From assembly GCF_902712915.1 (NCBI RefSeq), contig NZ_CACTIA010000005.1, positions 2,323,501 through 2,387,500 on the forward strand: a stretch of 64,000 nucleotides of DNA, in the 5' to 3' direction. The number at the start of each line of letters is the position of its first letter. Position 1 is the stretch's first letter. The stretch comes from Acidiphilium sp. C61 (lineage in GTDB: Bacteria; Pseudomonadota; Alphaproteobacteria; Acetobacterales; Acetobacteraceae). The notes beneath the pieces are model-generated. The model searched no databases and was not told where the DNA came from. It worked only from the letters and a program-made list of their open reading frames with translations. Positions 1-8,620 of this stretch are shown one piece after another. A program made the position numbers and the translations under genes.

Positions 1-848
1 GAGTCCATGTCGTCCGCCGCAAGCGCTGCGCGCTGGCCGGCGGGCGAGCAGGCAAAGGCGATGAACGCGAGGGCCGCGTGCCGCACGGCCGGTTCGAGAT
101 GTCGCGGCATCACGATCAGGCTCGGCATCAGCACGGCGGGTGCCGGGATCACGGTTTCGAGCGAGGAATCGACGCGGGAGGCGATGTGAAAGGCGACGGC
201 GGAGCGGATCAGAGCGAGCTGGATGGCGCCGCTGCGCAGGGCCGCGACGGTGTCGGACGTGGAGGCGTAGATATGCAGTCCTGCCCCCCGGAGTGCCTTG
301 ACGAAGCCGCACCCGGCCGGCCAGCCCTGGGCGGCGAGCAGGCTGGCGAGGCCGCCCCAGGCGGCATCGTCCAGGCCCGGATCGGCCATGCCGGCAAGCC
401 CGCGGCGGGCGGGGGCGAGCAGGTCCTGCCAGTGCGCCGGGGCGGCGAAGGGGGCGGATTTCGGCATCAGCAGCACGCCGCCGAGTTCGAGCCCGGTCGG
501 GATCGCGCTGCCATCCGGCGGGATGAGGGCGGCGGCGCGCGGCGATAGCCCGGCCGGCACCGGCAGATGCCGCGCCAGCAACCCCCGCGCATCGAGGGCG
601 ATGGCGGTCGGCGTGCCGGTGAACCAGGCGAGCGCCCAGCGTGGGTGCGATCCCTCGTGGGCGATCCGGTCGGCAAGGCCGGTCGGCGGCGGGCGGCGGA
701 TGCGCACGGCGATGCCGGTTTGCGCGGTGAAGGCGCGGGCGACGGCGGGGGCATCATCCAGCCGCGAATACAAGGTGAGGGTCGCGGCCCGCGCGGCGAA
801 GGGGGCGCCGAGCAGGCAGGCGAGGACAAGCGGAACGAGACGGCGCAT
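1..848 (-). CDS. Periplasmic solute-binding protein, C-terminus cut by window edge
   Basis: About 282 residues are visible and the gene runs off the left edge. A Sec signal peptide (residues 1-21, ending ARA) precedes a mature start ATLTLYSRLDD. That start and the following AFTAQTGIAVRIRR resemble type II extracellular solute-binding proteins of the Fe(III)/thiamine/putrescine group. The region where iron-binding members carry two adjacent tyrosines reads ALIRSAVAFH here, so an iron ligand is doubtful. The start ATG shares one base with the upstream gene's TAA (TAATG), so it is the third gene of a sulfotransferase-glycosyltransferase chain. The substrate is unknown and no permease or ATPase is visible. 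Confidence 0.65.
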   Translation of the reverse strand, partial: MRRLVPLVLACLLGAPFAARAATLTLYSRLDDAPAVARAFTAQTGIAVRIRRPPPTGLADRIAHEGSHPRWALAWFTGTPTAIALDARGLLARHLPVPAGLSPRAAALIPPDGSAIPTGLELGGVLLMPKSAPFAAPAHWQDLLAPARRGLAGMADPGLDDAAWGGLASLLAAQGWPAGCGFVKALRGAGLHIYASTSDTVAALRSGAIQLALIRSAVAFHIASRVDSSLETVIPAPAVLMPSLIVMPRHLEPAVRHAALAFIAFACSPAGQRAALAADDMD

Positions 849-2221
849 TACAAACTCCCGGCAACCCGCTCGATCACGCCCGACCAGTCGGCCGCGCGTT
901 CCTGGCGGAAAAGGCGCAATGACGGGTACCAAGGCGTATCCTCCCGGTCCAGCAGCCAGCGCCAGTCGGGTGTGTAGGGCAGGATGACGGAGGTGGCCAC
1001 GCCGGCCGCACCCGCCAGATGGGCGACCGAGGTGTCGATCGTCACCAGCCGGTCGAGACAGTGCAGGATCGCCAGCGTATCGGTGAAATCGAGGATCGAA
1101 GGGCCGAGATTGACCAGCGGCGCGCGGCCGAAATAACCGCCCACCTCGTCGATCCGGTCGCCTTTCTGCACGGTGATGATGGCGATGTCGGGCCGGGCGA
1201 AGAGCGGTGCGTAGCGCTCCAGCCGCACCGTCCGCTTGCGGTCGTTCTTGTGAGTGGGCCGGCCGGCCCAGACCAGGCCGATGCGCTTCAGCCCCGCCGG
1301 CACCAGCGTGGCGAGGCGCTGGCGCCAGGTTTCGACCATGCGCGGGTCGGCCCGCAGATAGGGGGTTTCCGCCGGAATGGTGGCGAGCGTGGTGCCGGCG
1401 AGGCGCGGCAGGCCGGAGAGCGGCATGTATACGTCATACGCCCCGGCGGCGGCCCAGCTGCTCACGAAGCGGCCGGTTCCGGGGATCTGTCGTAGCAAGG
1501 GCTTCAGGGAGCTGTCGCAGGCGATGACGGGGTTTGGCGCGCGGGCGGCGGCCCAGGGGATGTAGCGGCCGAACTGGATGCAGTCGCCGAACCCCTGGTC
1601 GGCGACGAGCAGCAGCCGCCCATCCGGCAGCTTGCCGCCGTCCCATTGCGGCCGGTCGGTCCTGGGCAGCATCCCCTCGGCCTGTTTCAGCTCGAATCGC
1701 CGCTCGTAGCTCTCCCAGCCTTCCGCCAGCCGCCCGCCGAGCAGCAGCAGCTCGGCGCGGGCGAAATGCGCCTCGGCGAAGTCGGGCGCGAGCGCGATGG
1801 CGCGGTCCGCGGCGTCGAGGCCGGCATCCAGCTCATGGCGCTCATGGCGGATCATCGCGAGGTTGAAATGCGCGAGGTGGTCGTCCGGCGCGAGTTCGAC
1901 GGCGCGCAACGCCATCGCCAGCGCGTCGTCGAGCCTGCCGGCGCTGCGATAGATGTCGCAGGCGTTGCGCGGGTAGAGTGCGACATCCGGCGCGAGGGCG
2001 AGCGAGGTCTCGATCAGCTCGATCGCCCGCGGAATGTCGCCGGCCCGATGCGCCACGATGCCGGCGATATGCAGCACGTGCGGGTGCTGCGGCGCGGCGG
2101 CTGCGGCGCGCGCGGCCAGCGTTTCGGCCTCCCGCAGCCGTCCCTCCTGCTCGAGCGCGGTGATTTCCGCCAGCACCTCGCCGACCGTGGTCTTCATCGG
2201 CCGGGGCGGGGCGGCGCTCAT
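848..2221 (-). CDS. TPR protein with C-terminal glycosyltransferase-like domain
   Basis: The protein has 457 residues. Roughly residues 10-165 are tetratricopeptide repeats (for example YPRNACDIYRSAGRLDDALA). The remainder is a glycosyltransferase-like domain of the GT9/GT41-related type common in alphaproteobacteria, with GLVWAGRPTHKNDRKR and, at 396-407, DTSVAHLAGAAG followed by the PDWRWLLDRED block. Such proteins are thought to modify proteins or surface glycans, and the acceptor here is unknown. The start ATG overlaps the upstream sulfotransferase stop by four bases (ATGA), so translation is probably coupled. The family call is firm and the substrate is not. Confidence 0.8.
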   Translation of the reverse strand: MSAAPPRPMKTTVGEVLAEITALEQEGRLREAETLAARAAAAAPQHPHVLHIAGIVAHRAGDIPRAIELIETSLALAPDVALYPRNACDIYRSAGRLDDALAMALRAVELAPDDHLAHFNLAMIRHERHELDAGLDAADRAIALAPDFAEAHFARAELLLLGGRLAEGWESYERRFELKQAEGMLPRTDRPQWDGGKLPDGRLLLVADQGFGDCIQFGRYIPWAAARAPNPVIACDSSLKPLLRQIPGTGRFVSSWAAAGAYDVYMPLSGLPRLAGTTLATIPAETPYLRADPRMVETWRQRLATLVPAGLKRIGLVWAGRPTHKNDRKRTVRLERYAPLFARPDIAIITVQKGDRIDEVGGYFGRAPLVNLGPSILDFTDTLAILHCLDRLVTIDTSVAHLAGAAGVATSVILPYTPDWRWLLDREDTPWYPSLRLFRQERAADWSGVIERVAGSL

Positions 2222-4107
2222 GCGGGTTGCATCTCCGGGGAGGCATAGCCGAGGCGCTCGATCCAGGGGGCGAGGACGGGCATGGCCTCGCCGAAGACAT
2301 CGCCGAACCGGCGATGCCGGAACATCGCCCGCCGGTGCAGCGTCTCCAGCTCGGCCCTGTAGGCGGGGACGCGCGGGACGGCGCGGGGGGGTGCTGCGAT
2401 CATCGAAGCGGGATCGGCTTCATGCCCGATGAAGCCGAGCACGCGAGCCAGTGTTGCTTCCGTATCGGTAACCAGATCCTCGTAGCGCACGGCGAGGTAT
2501 CGCATGGTCATCTGCCCGCGCACCTGCGCGATCGCGTTCATCTGCGCGTCGTAGAGCCGGGCGATGCTGGCCAGCGTGACGCCTGCATTGCCTTCATACA
2601 GCCGGTCCTGCGCGAAGCCTGACAGCACGACGTCGAGCGGATGGCGCAGCACGTGGATCACCGGCGCATCGGCGAACAGCGTGGCGGCGAGGCCGAGCAG
2701 CCAGGGCAGGTCGGGGTGGCGGTCGGTGACGAAGCGCGCCTGCGGCCCGGCGATGCCGCCGGCGCGCAGCAGGGCGGCGTAGCGCCCGGCGAGGATGGCT
2801 GGAATGTCCCGCGCCTCGCCGGCGACCATGACATCCAGCGCGGCGGGAAAGCTGGCCCCAGGGTCGCCGAAGCTGGCGCCGCTGAAGCTTGCGACCAGCG
2901 AGGTCAGCAACCGGGCGAGGGCGGGCAGCGGCGCGCGGCTGTCGCCGGGATCGATCTCCGGGGCCTGGGCGAGCAGATGTTCGAGCAGCGACGATCCCGA
3001 GCGCGGCGTGCCCAGCAGGAAAACCGGTGTCGGGGCGTTCGCCGGCGTCCCGGCCCTTGGCAGCCCGAGCAGCCGGTCGGCCCGGAATGTGCTGCGCAGG
3101 GCGGCGAGCCGGGCTTCGAGCGGTGCCGGATCGAAGCGGCGGCCGGCCTGGTCGCGCTGGTAGGCGCGGCCGGCCTGATAGGCCGACCAGGCCTCGTCGT
3201 GCCGGCCGAGGCGTTCGAGCGCGCGGCCGCGCAGGACGAGTTCGGTCGTCATCAGCGGCTGCGGCGCGATCCGGGCCTCGGTGGCGGCGATCCGCTCCAG
3301 CACGGCCCCGGCATCCCCCGCGCGCAGCCTGACGAGATCGAGCAGGACGGCGAGGCTGCGATTGTCGGGGTCGGCCGCCACGGCCTCGGCGGCGAGTGCT
3401 GCCGCTTCGTCCAGCCGGCCGCGCCCCGCCTCGACCTGCGCGAGACCGCCAATGCTGCGCGGGGTGCGGGCGACGCCTTGCAGCACCTGGGCGTACATCG
3501 TCGCTGCCTCGTCCAGCCGCCCCTGCTGGCGCAGATTCCAGGCGAGATTGCCGAGCAGGACCGGATTGGCGGTTTCCGACAGCGCCGCGGCGATGCGGTA
3601 ATGCCGTTCGCCATAGGCGGCGCGGCCGGTTTCTGTCTGGATCAGCCCCAGCAGGTGATGCGCGGCCGGATCGCGCGGGGCGAGCTGCACCGCCCGCCGC
3701 GCCGGCGCCTCCGCCTCGGCGTGGCGGCCCGCGCTGGCCAGAAGCTGCGCATGCAGGACATGCGCAGCCGGGGTTTCGGGCGGCAGGGCGGCGAGGCGGG
3801 CCACGAGCGCAATGGCCGCCGCGCTTCGCCCTTCGGCATGGCGGATTTCATGGAGCAGCCGCAGCGCTTCGGGATGCAGCGGCGCGAGGTCGAGGATCCG
3901 GAGCACAAGTCGCTCCGCCTCGAGACGACGCCCGGCATCGGCGGCGGCGCGGGCCTGCTTCATGTGCGGTGCGACCAGCGCGTGATGCGCGGGATCCGGC
4001 GGGCCGCCCTCGTCGAGGGCGCAGCAGCGCCGCGCCCGCAGGCCCGATCCGCAGCTGCAGGGCGTCGGGTCGGGGCGTGGAACGGGCGGCGGCATCGCTG
4101 CATCCAT
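2218..4107 (-). CDS. SEC-C motif / TPR / sulfotransferase fusion protein
   Basis: An N-terminal SEC-C-like zinc motif (PCSCGSGLRARRCC) is followed by a long TPR array. A C-terminal sulfotransferase domain begins near residue 360 with the PAPS-binding loop LLGTPRSGSSLLEHL, and later carries VRYEDLV. By family it should transfer sulfate from PAPS to an unidentified acceptor, with the TPRs probably presenting a protein or glycan partner. The frame is open up to 4218. I chose ATG 4107 because it starts just before the zinc motif and leaves room for the promoter of the divergent mbfA; ATG 4095 is also possible. It heads the three-gene minus-strand chain. Confidence 0.8.
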   Translation of the reverse strand: MDAAMPPPVPRPDPTPCSCGSGLRARRCCALDEGGPPDPAHHALVAPHMKQARAAADAGRRLEAERLVLRILDLAPLHPEALRLLHEIRHAEGRSAAAIALVARLAALPPETPAAHVLHAQLLASAGRHAEAEAPARRAVQLAPRDPAAHHLLGLIQTETGRAAYGERHYRIAAALSETANPVLLGNLAWNLRQQGRLDEAATMYAQVLQGVARTPRSIGGLAQVEAGRGRLDEAAALAAEAVAADPDNRSLAVLLDLVRLRAGDAGAVLERIAATEARIAPQPLMTTELVLRGRALERLGRHDEAWSAYQAGRAYQRDQAGRRFDPAPLEARLAALRSTFRADRLLGLPRAGTPANAPTPVFLLGTPRSGSSLLEHLLAQAPEIDPGDSRAPLPALARLLTSLVASFSGASFGDPGASFPAALDVMVAGEARDIPAILAGRYAALLRAGGIAGPQARFVTDRHPDLPWLLGLAATLFADAPVIHVLRHPLDVVLSGFAQDRLYEGNAGVTLASIARLYDAQMNAIAQVRGQMTMRYLAVRYEDLVTDTEATLARVLGFIGHEADPASMIAAPPRAVPRVPAYRAELETLHRRAMFRHRRFGDVFGEAMPVLAPWIERLGYASPEMQPA

Positions 4108-4227
4108 GTTAGTATCATGCAGGGTTTGCCGAGCGGCGCAAGGCTGGAGCGCGATCGCCAATTGCAAATAAATCTCAAGTAAAACAAGGCGCTTGACCTT
4201 GTCGGACGGTGCGGCCATGTCTCGCGC

Positions 4228-5184
4228 ATGCGCAATTTCTCAGAACTGTCGGACCGCGAAATCCTGGCCCTCGCCATCGGTGCCGAGGAAGAGGACGGCC
4301 GCATCTATGCCGATATCGCCGAATCGCTCCATGCCGATTTCCCGGCCTCGGCAAAGGTGTTTTTCGAAATGGCGGCGGAGGAGAGCGACCACCGCCGTTC
4401 GCTGATCGATCTCTACCAGCAGAAATTCGGCGACCATATCCCGCTGATCCGCCGGCAGGACATACGCGGGTTCCTCGCCCGCAAGCCGGTCTGGCAGCTG
4501 CCGAAACCCACGATCAACGACGTGCGCAAGCTGGCCGAGAGCATGGAGTCGGAAACCCAGAATTTCTACCGCCTCGCCGCCAGCCGCACGAGCGATGCCG
4601 CGACGCGCAAGCTGCTCGGCGACCTTGCCGAGGCGGAGGCGGGCCATGAGCGCCTGGCCGACCGTCTCGCCCGCGAGAACCTGACCGAAGAGGCGCGCTC
4701 CGCCGAGGACGACACGGCACGCCGCAATTTCGTGCTGCGGTTTATCCAGCCCGGTCTCGCCGGGCTGATGGATGGTTCGGTTTCCACCCTGGCGCCGGTC
4801 TTTGCCGCCGCCTTTGCCTCCGGCAGCCCGTGGCAGGCCTTCATCGTCGGCATCGCCGCCTCGCTCGGTGCCGGCATTTCGATGGGCTTTGCCGAAGCCC
4901 TGTCCGACGATGGCAGCCTGACCGGCCGCGGCTCGCCGCTGATGCGCGGCGTGATCACCGGCGCGATGACGACGTTGGGCGGGCTCGGCCACACGTTGCC
5001 GTTCCTCATTCCGAATTTCTGGACCGCGATGGTGCTGGCCTTCGCCGTCGTTGTCGTCGAACTGGCGGCGATTTCCTGGATCCGCACCAAATACATGGAC
5101 ACGCCGCCGCTGCAGGCCGCGCTCCAGGTCGCACTCGGCGGCGCCATCGTCTTTGCCGTGGGCGTTGCGATCGGCAGCAGTTGA
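4228..5184 (+). CDS. mbfA: MbfA-type membrane-bound ferritin / VIT-family iron exporter
   Basis: The protein has 318 residues. The N-terminal half is a ferritin-like di-iron four-helix domain with ligands visible as E20-E22, EESDH at 51-55, ESE at 107-109 and EAEAGH at 135-140. The C-terminal half (about 165-318) is a VIT1/CCC1 membrane domain with several hydrophobic helices and the [13 protein letters not shown] entry motif. This is the architecture of MbfA in Bradyrhizobium and Agrobacterium, an inner-membrane iron exporter that protects against iron and peroxide stress and is repressed by Irr. I see no clear Irr box in the 120 bp upstream, which is AT-rich around 4161-4185. It is divergent from the sulfotransferase gene. 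Confidence 0.88.
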   Translation: MRNFSELSDREILALAIGAEEEDGRIYADIAESLHADFPASAKVFFEMAAEESDHRRSLIDLYQQKFGDHIPLIRRQDIRGFLARKPVWQLPKPTINDVRKLAESMESETQNFYRLAASRTSDAATRKLLGDLAEAEAGHERLADRLARENLTEEARSAEDDTARRNFVLRFIQPGLAGLMDGSVSTLAPVFAAAFASGSPWQAFIVGIAASLGAGISMGFAEALSDDGSLTGRGSPLMRGVITGAMTTLGGLGHTLPFLIPNFWTAMVLAFAVVVVELAAISWIRTKYMDTPPLQAALQVALGGAIVFAVGVAIGSS

Positions 5185-5215
5185 CGTTTAGGGAAACCCT
5201 CGGCACAGTCGGGGG

Positions 5216-6172
5216 ATGAGCGCCGCACAGGATCTTCGAAACAGGCTGGCGATTCCGGTGATCGGGTCGCCGCTGTTCATCATCTCCAATCCGAAACTGG
5301 TCATCGCCCAGTGCATCGCCGGCATCGTCGGCTCGTTTCCGGCGCTGAACGCCCGGCCGGCCGCGCAACTCGACGAGTGGCTGGCGGAGATCACCGAAAC
5401 GCTGGCGGCCTGGGACCGCGATCATCCGGATCGCAAGGCGGCGCCCTTCGCGGTCAACCAGATCGTGCATCGCTCCAATACGCGGCTGGAACAGGATCTC
5501 GAACTCTGCGTGAAATATCGCGCGCCGCTGGTGATCACCTCGCTCGGCGCGCGGCCTGAGGTGAACGAGGCGGTGCATGGCTATGGCGGCATCGTGCTGC
5601 ATGACATCATCAACAACCGCTTTGCCCGCAAGGCGGTCGAGAAAGGGGCGGACGGGCTGATCGCCGTGGCCTCCGGCGCCGGCGGCCATGCCGGCACGCT
5701 CTCGCCCTTCGCGCTGGTGCAGGAGATCCGCACCTGGTTCCAGGGGCCGCTCGCTCTGTCCGGCGCGATCGCGACCGGTCGCGCCGTGCTCGCCGCCGAG
5801 GCGATGGGAGCCGATTTCGCCTATATCGGCTCGGCCTTCATCGCCACCGAGGAGGCCAATGCGGCCAGTGCCTACAAGCAGGCGATCGTCGCCAGCGGTG
5901 CGGAGGATATCGTCTACACCAATCTTTTCACCGGCGTGCACGGCAATTATCTGCGCCCGAGCATCGTCGCCGCCGGGCTCGATCCCGACGACCTGCCGCA
6001 GAGCGATGCCTCGGCGATGAATTTCCACGAGGGCGCCAAGGCCAAGGCGTGGAAGGACATCTGGGGCTCGGGGCAGGGGATCGGCGCGATCGACGCGGTG
6101 CTGCCGGCGGGCGAGCGGGTCGCGCGGCTGATCGCCGAATACCGCGCGGCGCGCGCCGCCCTGTGCGGCTGA
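5216..6172 (+). CDS. Nitronate monooxygenase family flavoprotein
   Basis: The protein has 318 residues and forms a TIM-barrel FMN enzyme of the 2-nitropropane dioxygenase/nitronate monooxygenase family. Diagnostic elements are VASGAGGHAGT with the catalytic-type H158, and the FMN phosphate loops LSGAIATGR (181-189) and YIGSAFIATEEA (203-214). Family members oxidise alkyl nitronates to carbonyl plus nitrite, and many are detoxification enzymes against propionate-3-nitronate. It starts 31 bp after mbfA on the same strand and may be cotranscribed. Its true substrate cannot be read from the sequence; enoyl reductase FabK-like activity is the main alternative. Confidence 0.85.
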   Translation: MSAAQDLRNRLAIPVIGSPLFIISNPKLVIAQCIAGIVGSFPALNARPAAQLDEWLAEITETLAAWDRDHPDRKAAPFAVNQIVHRSNTRLEQDLELCVKYRAPLVITSLGARPEVNEAVHGYGGIVLHDIINNRFARKAVEKGADGLIAVASGAGGHAGTLSPFALVQEIRTWFQGPLALSGAIATGRAVLAAEAMGADFAYIGSAFIATEEANAASAYKQAIVASGAEDIVYTNLFTGVHGNYLRPSIVAAGLDPDDLPQSDASAMNFHEGAKAKAWKDIWGSGQGIGAIDAVLPAGERVARLIAEYRAARAALCG

Positions 6173-6179
6173 GCGCGGC

Positions 6180-6845
6180 TCAGGCGAACGGGTAGGGGCC
6201 GCCGCGCTCCAGCGCCCGCTGCCAGGCCGGGCGGGCGTGGATCGCGGCGAGAAAGGCGTTGAGCCGCGGGTAATTGCCGCGCAGCAGGCCCCTGGTGTTC
6301 GCCGCCTCGATCGGGAAGCTCATCATGATGTCGGCGCCGGTCAGCGCATCGCCGGCGAACCAGGCCGAGTTGGCCAGCGCGTCTTCCCAGAGGCGGATAT
6401 TGGCGCCGAGATTGGGGTCGAGAAACGCATCGCCCACCTTGTTGCCGATGGCGCGCATCAGCGGCTTGAGCACGAAGGGCGCCTGTTTGGGCATTTCGTC
6501 GAACACCAGCTTCATCACCAGGAACGGCATGGCCGAGCCCTCGGCGTGGTGCAGCCAGTACGTGTAGCGGCGCCGCTCGTCGGTTCCCTCGGGAGGAATA
6601 AGCCGCCCCTTGCCATAGGTGCCGATGAGGTATTCGACGATCGCGCCGGTCTCGGCGACGGTGATGCCGCCATCGGTGATCACGGGCGACTTGCCAAGCG
6701 GATGCACCGCGCGCAGCGATGGCGGGGCGAGTCGCGTCTTCCGGTCGCGATCGTAATGCTGCACCTCGTATTCGAGGCCGAGTTCCTCCAGCAGCCAGAG
6801 CACGCGCTGCGAGCGCGACGCTTCGAGATGATGAACGACGATCAT
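6180..6845 (-). CDS. Glutathione S-transferase family protein
   Basis: The protein has 221 residues. The N-terminal thioredoxin-like domain has SRSQRVLWLLEELGLEYE, the cis-proline strand GKSPVITDG, and TVAETGAIVEYL, the glutathione gamma-glutamyl contact region. The C-terminal all-helical domain includes ALTGADIMMSFP. I chose ATG 6845 over a longer open frame because it overlaps the ygfZ stop codon by four bases (ATGA) and begins exactly at the first beta strand (MIVVHHLEAS). It converges on the nitronate monooxygenase gene with only 7 bp between stop codons. The physiological substrate is unknown. Confidence 0.88.
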   Translation of the reverse strand: MIVVHHLEASRSQRVLWLLEELGLEYEVQHYDRDRKTRLAPPSLRAVHPLGKSPVITDGGITVAETGAIVEYLIGTYGKGRLIPPEGTDERRRYTYWLHHAEGSAMPFLVMKLVFDEMPKQAPFVLKPLMRAIGNKVGDAFLDPNLGANIRLWEDALANSAWFAGDALTGADIMMSFPIEAANTRGLLRGNYPRLNAFLAAIHARPAWQRALERGGPYPFA

Positions 6846-7666
6846 GGGGTCGCGGTCTCCGGCAGGGTCATCCAGGATGGGATATCGGGTGTCAGCGCGA
6901 TGCCGTCGAGGCACAGCTTGCTGCCCAGCGCATCGAGCCGCAGCAGCGCGAGGCCGCGCCTTCCAAGGCTGGTCCGCAGGGTGCCGACCTCGCGCTCGCC
7001 ATCGGTGATCGTCCCGGCGACGGGCAGCTCGGCTTCGGCATCGACCGGGATGAGCCGGCGCTTGACCAGCCCCCGGTAGCGGGTGCGGGCGGTGAGTTCC
7101 TGCCCCATGTAGCAGCCTTTCTCCCAGTCGATCCCGTGCAGCTCGCCGAAGCCGGCTTCCATCAGCAGGGTCTTTTCCGGTTCGAGATCGTCGTGATCGG
7201 GCAGGCCGAGCGCCAGCCGGTGGGCGAGATAGGCGGGTTCATCCGCCGCCCCGGCCAGCGGCGCCGGCGCCAGTATCCGGTGGCCGGCTTCGGGCAGGCG
7301 CGGATCGGCGGCGATGATCGCGCCGGGGGGTGTAACAGGGGGCGCGCCGCCCCACGCGGCATGCACCGCGAATTCGTCCGACCGGTCCCGCAGCGTGACC
7401 TGGCTGCGCAGCCGGAAGCGCGAGAGGCGGCGGATCAGCTCCGCGACCGAAGCGCGCGGCGCCTCCAGCAGGAGCGACTCGCCCGCGGCAAGAATGAAGA
7501 ATTCGGCCAGATAGCGCCCCTGCGGCGTGAGCAGGGCGGACCAGACGGCCCGGCCCGGCTCCGCCTTCGTCACGTCGTTCGACACGAGGCCCTGGAGGAA
7601 GGCGACGCGGTCGGGCCCGTCGATCCCGATCACGCCGCGCGCGGGAAGATATGCGATCGTCGTCAT
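6842..7666 (-). CDS. ygfZ: YgfZ/IBA57-type folate-binding Fe-S repair protein
   Basis: The protein has 274 residues and a GcvT-like fold. The family signature WEKGCYMGQELTARTRYRG (residues 181-199) contains the essential cysteine C185. The N-terminal VAFLQGLVSNDV block is also typical. YgfZ uses tetrahydrofolate to help maintain or repair certain [4Fe-4S] enzymes such as MiaB. It is the first gene of a two-gene unit with the GST and is divergent from the heptosyltransferase-like gene. The length is a little short of E. coli YgfZ but normal for alphaproteobacterial copies. Confidence 0.9.
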   Translation of the reverse strand: MTTIAYLPARGVIGIDGPDRVAFLQGLVSNDVTKAEPGRAVWSALLTPQGRYLAEFFILAAGESLLLEAPRASVAELIRRLSRFRLRSQVTLRDRSDEFAVHAAWGGAPPVTPPGAIIAADPRLPEAGHRILAPAPLAGAADEPAYLAHRLALGLPDHDDLEPEKTLLMEAGFGELHGIDWEKGCYMGQELTARTRYRGLVKRRLIPVDAEAELPVAGTITDGEREVGTLRTSLGRRGLALLRLDALGSKLCLDGIALTPDIPSWMTLPETATP

Positions 7667-7723
7667 GACCGGGATGTGGCCCCTTGGCCGTGCGGCGGCA
7701 AGCCGTGCTACAGCCTCGACAGC

Positions 7724-8620
7724 ATGAGAATCCTTTTCATAACCTCATCGCGCATCGGCGACGCGGTGATCGCCTCGGGTGTGATGGAGCGCATCCGGCG
7801 CGATCATCCGGGCGCGAGGCTGACGGTGGCCTGCGGCGCCGCTGCCTCCGGCGTGTTCGCGCGGCTGCCCGGGCTGGAGCGGCTGATCATTTTCGAGAAG
7901 CAGCGGCAGGATCGTCACTGGCTCTCGCTCTGGGGCCGGCTGGTGCGCGATCGCTGGGCGGTGGTGGTGGATTTTCGCGGCTCGGCGCTGGCCTACACGC
8001 TGCGCGCCGGGCGGCGGATCGTGGTGCGTGGCGGCCGGCGGCCCGGCCGGCGCTACCGGCAGATCGGCGCCTCCAGCGGGTTCGATCCGGCGCCGCTGCC
8101 GGTGGTCTGGACCGCGGCGGAGGACCGCGCCGTTGCGGCCCGATTGCTGCCCGAGGGCGCGCCGGTGCTCGGCCTCGGCCCGACCGCGAACTGGGACGGC
8201 AAGATCTGGCCGGCCGAACGCTTCGTCGCCCTGGCACGCGCGCTGGACTATCGGCGAATCGCGGTCTTTGGCGGCCCGGGCGAGGCCGAGGCGGCGCGCG
8301 CCGCCCCTGTGCTCGCGGCGCTGCCCGGCGCGATCGACCTGGTCGGTCGGGTTTCGGTGGTCGAGGCCGCCGCTTGCCTCGCCCGCTGCGCCCTGTTCGT
8401 GGGCAATGATTCCGGGCTGATGCATCTCGCCGCCGCCGCCGGCACGCCGACGCTCGGCCTGTTCGGCCGCTCCCGCGCCTCGGAATACGCGCCTGCCGGC
8501 CGTTGCGCCGGCTTCGTCGCCGCGCCGGGCCCCGAGGGCGAGGCGCCGATGGAGGGATTGGGTGTGGATGCAGTGATCGCGGCGGCGCGCGACCTCGCGG
8601 CGCGGGCGGCGGCGGCATGA
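7724..8620 (+). CDS. GT9 (heptosyltransferase-like) glycosyltransferase
   Basis: The protein has 298 residues. The N-terminal RILFITSSRIGDAVIASGV is the acceptor-side Rossmann start of ADP-heptose:LPS heptosyltransferases. The C-terminal half has GPTANWDGKIWP (152-163) and the nucleotide-sugar motif GNDSGLMHLAAAAGTP (227-242). It is probably a cytoplasmic inner-core LPS or related surface-glycan transferase. I chose ATG 7724 because the homology starts there although the frame is open for about 1 kb upstream. Its stop overlaps the next transferase by four bases (ATGA), starting a tightly coupled four-gene chain. Confidence 0.85.
   Translation: MRILFITSSRIGDAVIASGVMERIRRDHPGARLTVACGAAASGVFARLPGLERLIIFEKQRQDRHWLSLWGRLVRDRWAVVVDFRGSALAYTLRAGRRIVVRGGRRPGRRYRQIGASSGFDPAPLPVVWTAAEDRAVAARLLPEGAPVLGLGPTANWDGKIWPAERFVALARALDYRRIAVFGGPGEAEAARAAPVLAALPGAIDLVGRVSVVEAAACLARCALFVGNDSGLMHLAAAAGTPTLGLFGRSRASEYAPAGRCAGFVAAPGPEGEAPMEGLGVDAVIAAARDLAARAAAA

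Noticed and set aside
2641..4182. 513-residue open frame on the plus strand
   Set aside because: It is antisense to the TPR-sulfotransferase. The product is Arg/Gly/Glu-rich with no recognisable domain, as expected from the complement of a high-GC gene.
4108..4227. Possible Irr (iron control element) site upstream of mbfA
   Set aside because: The AT-rich patch at 4161-4185 does not contain a convincing TTTAGA-type inverted repeat.
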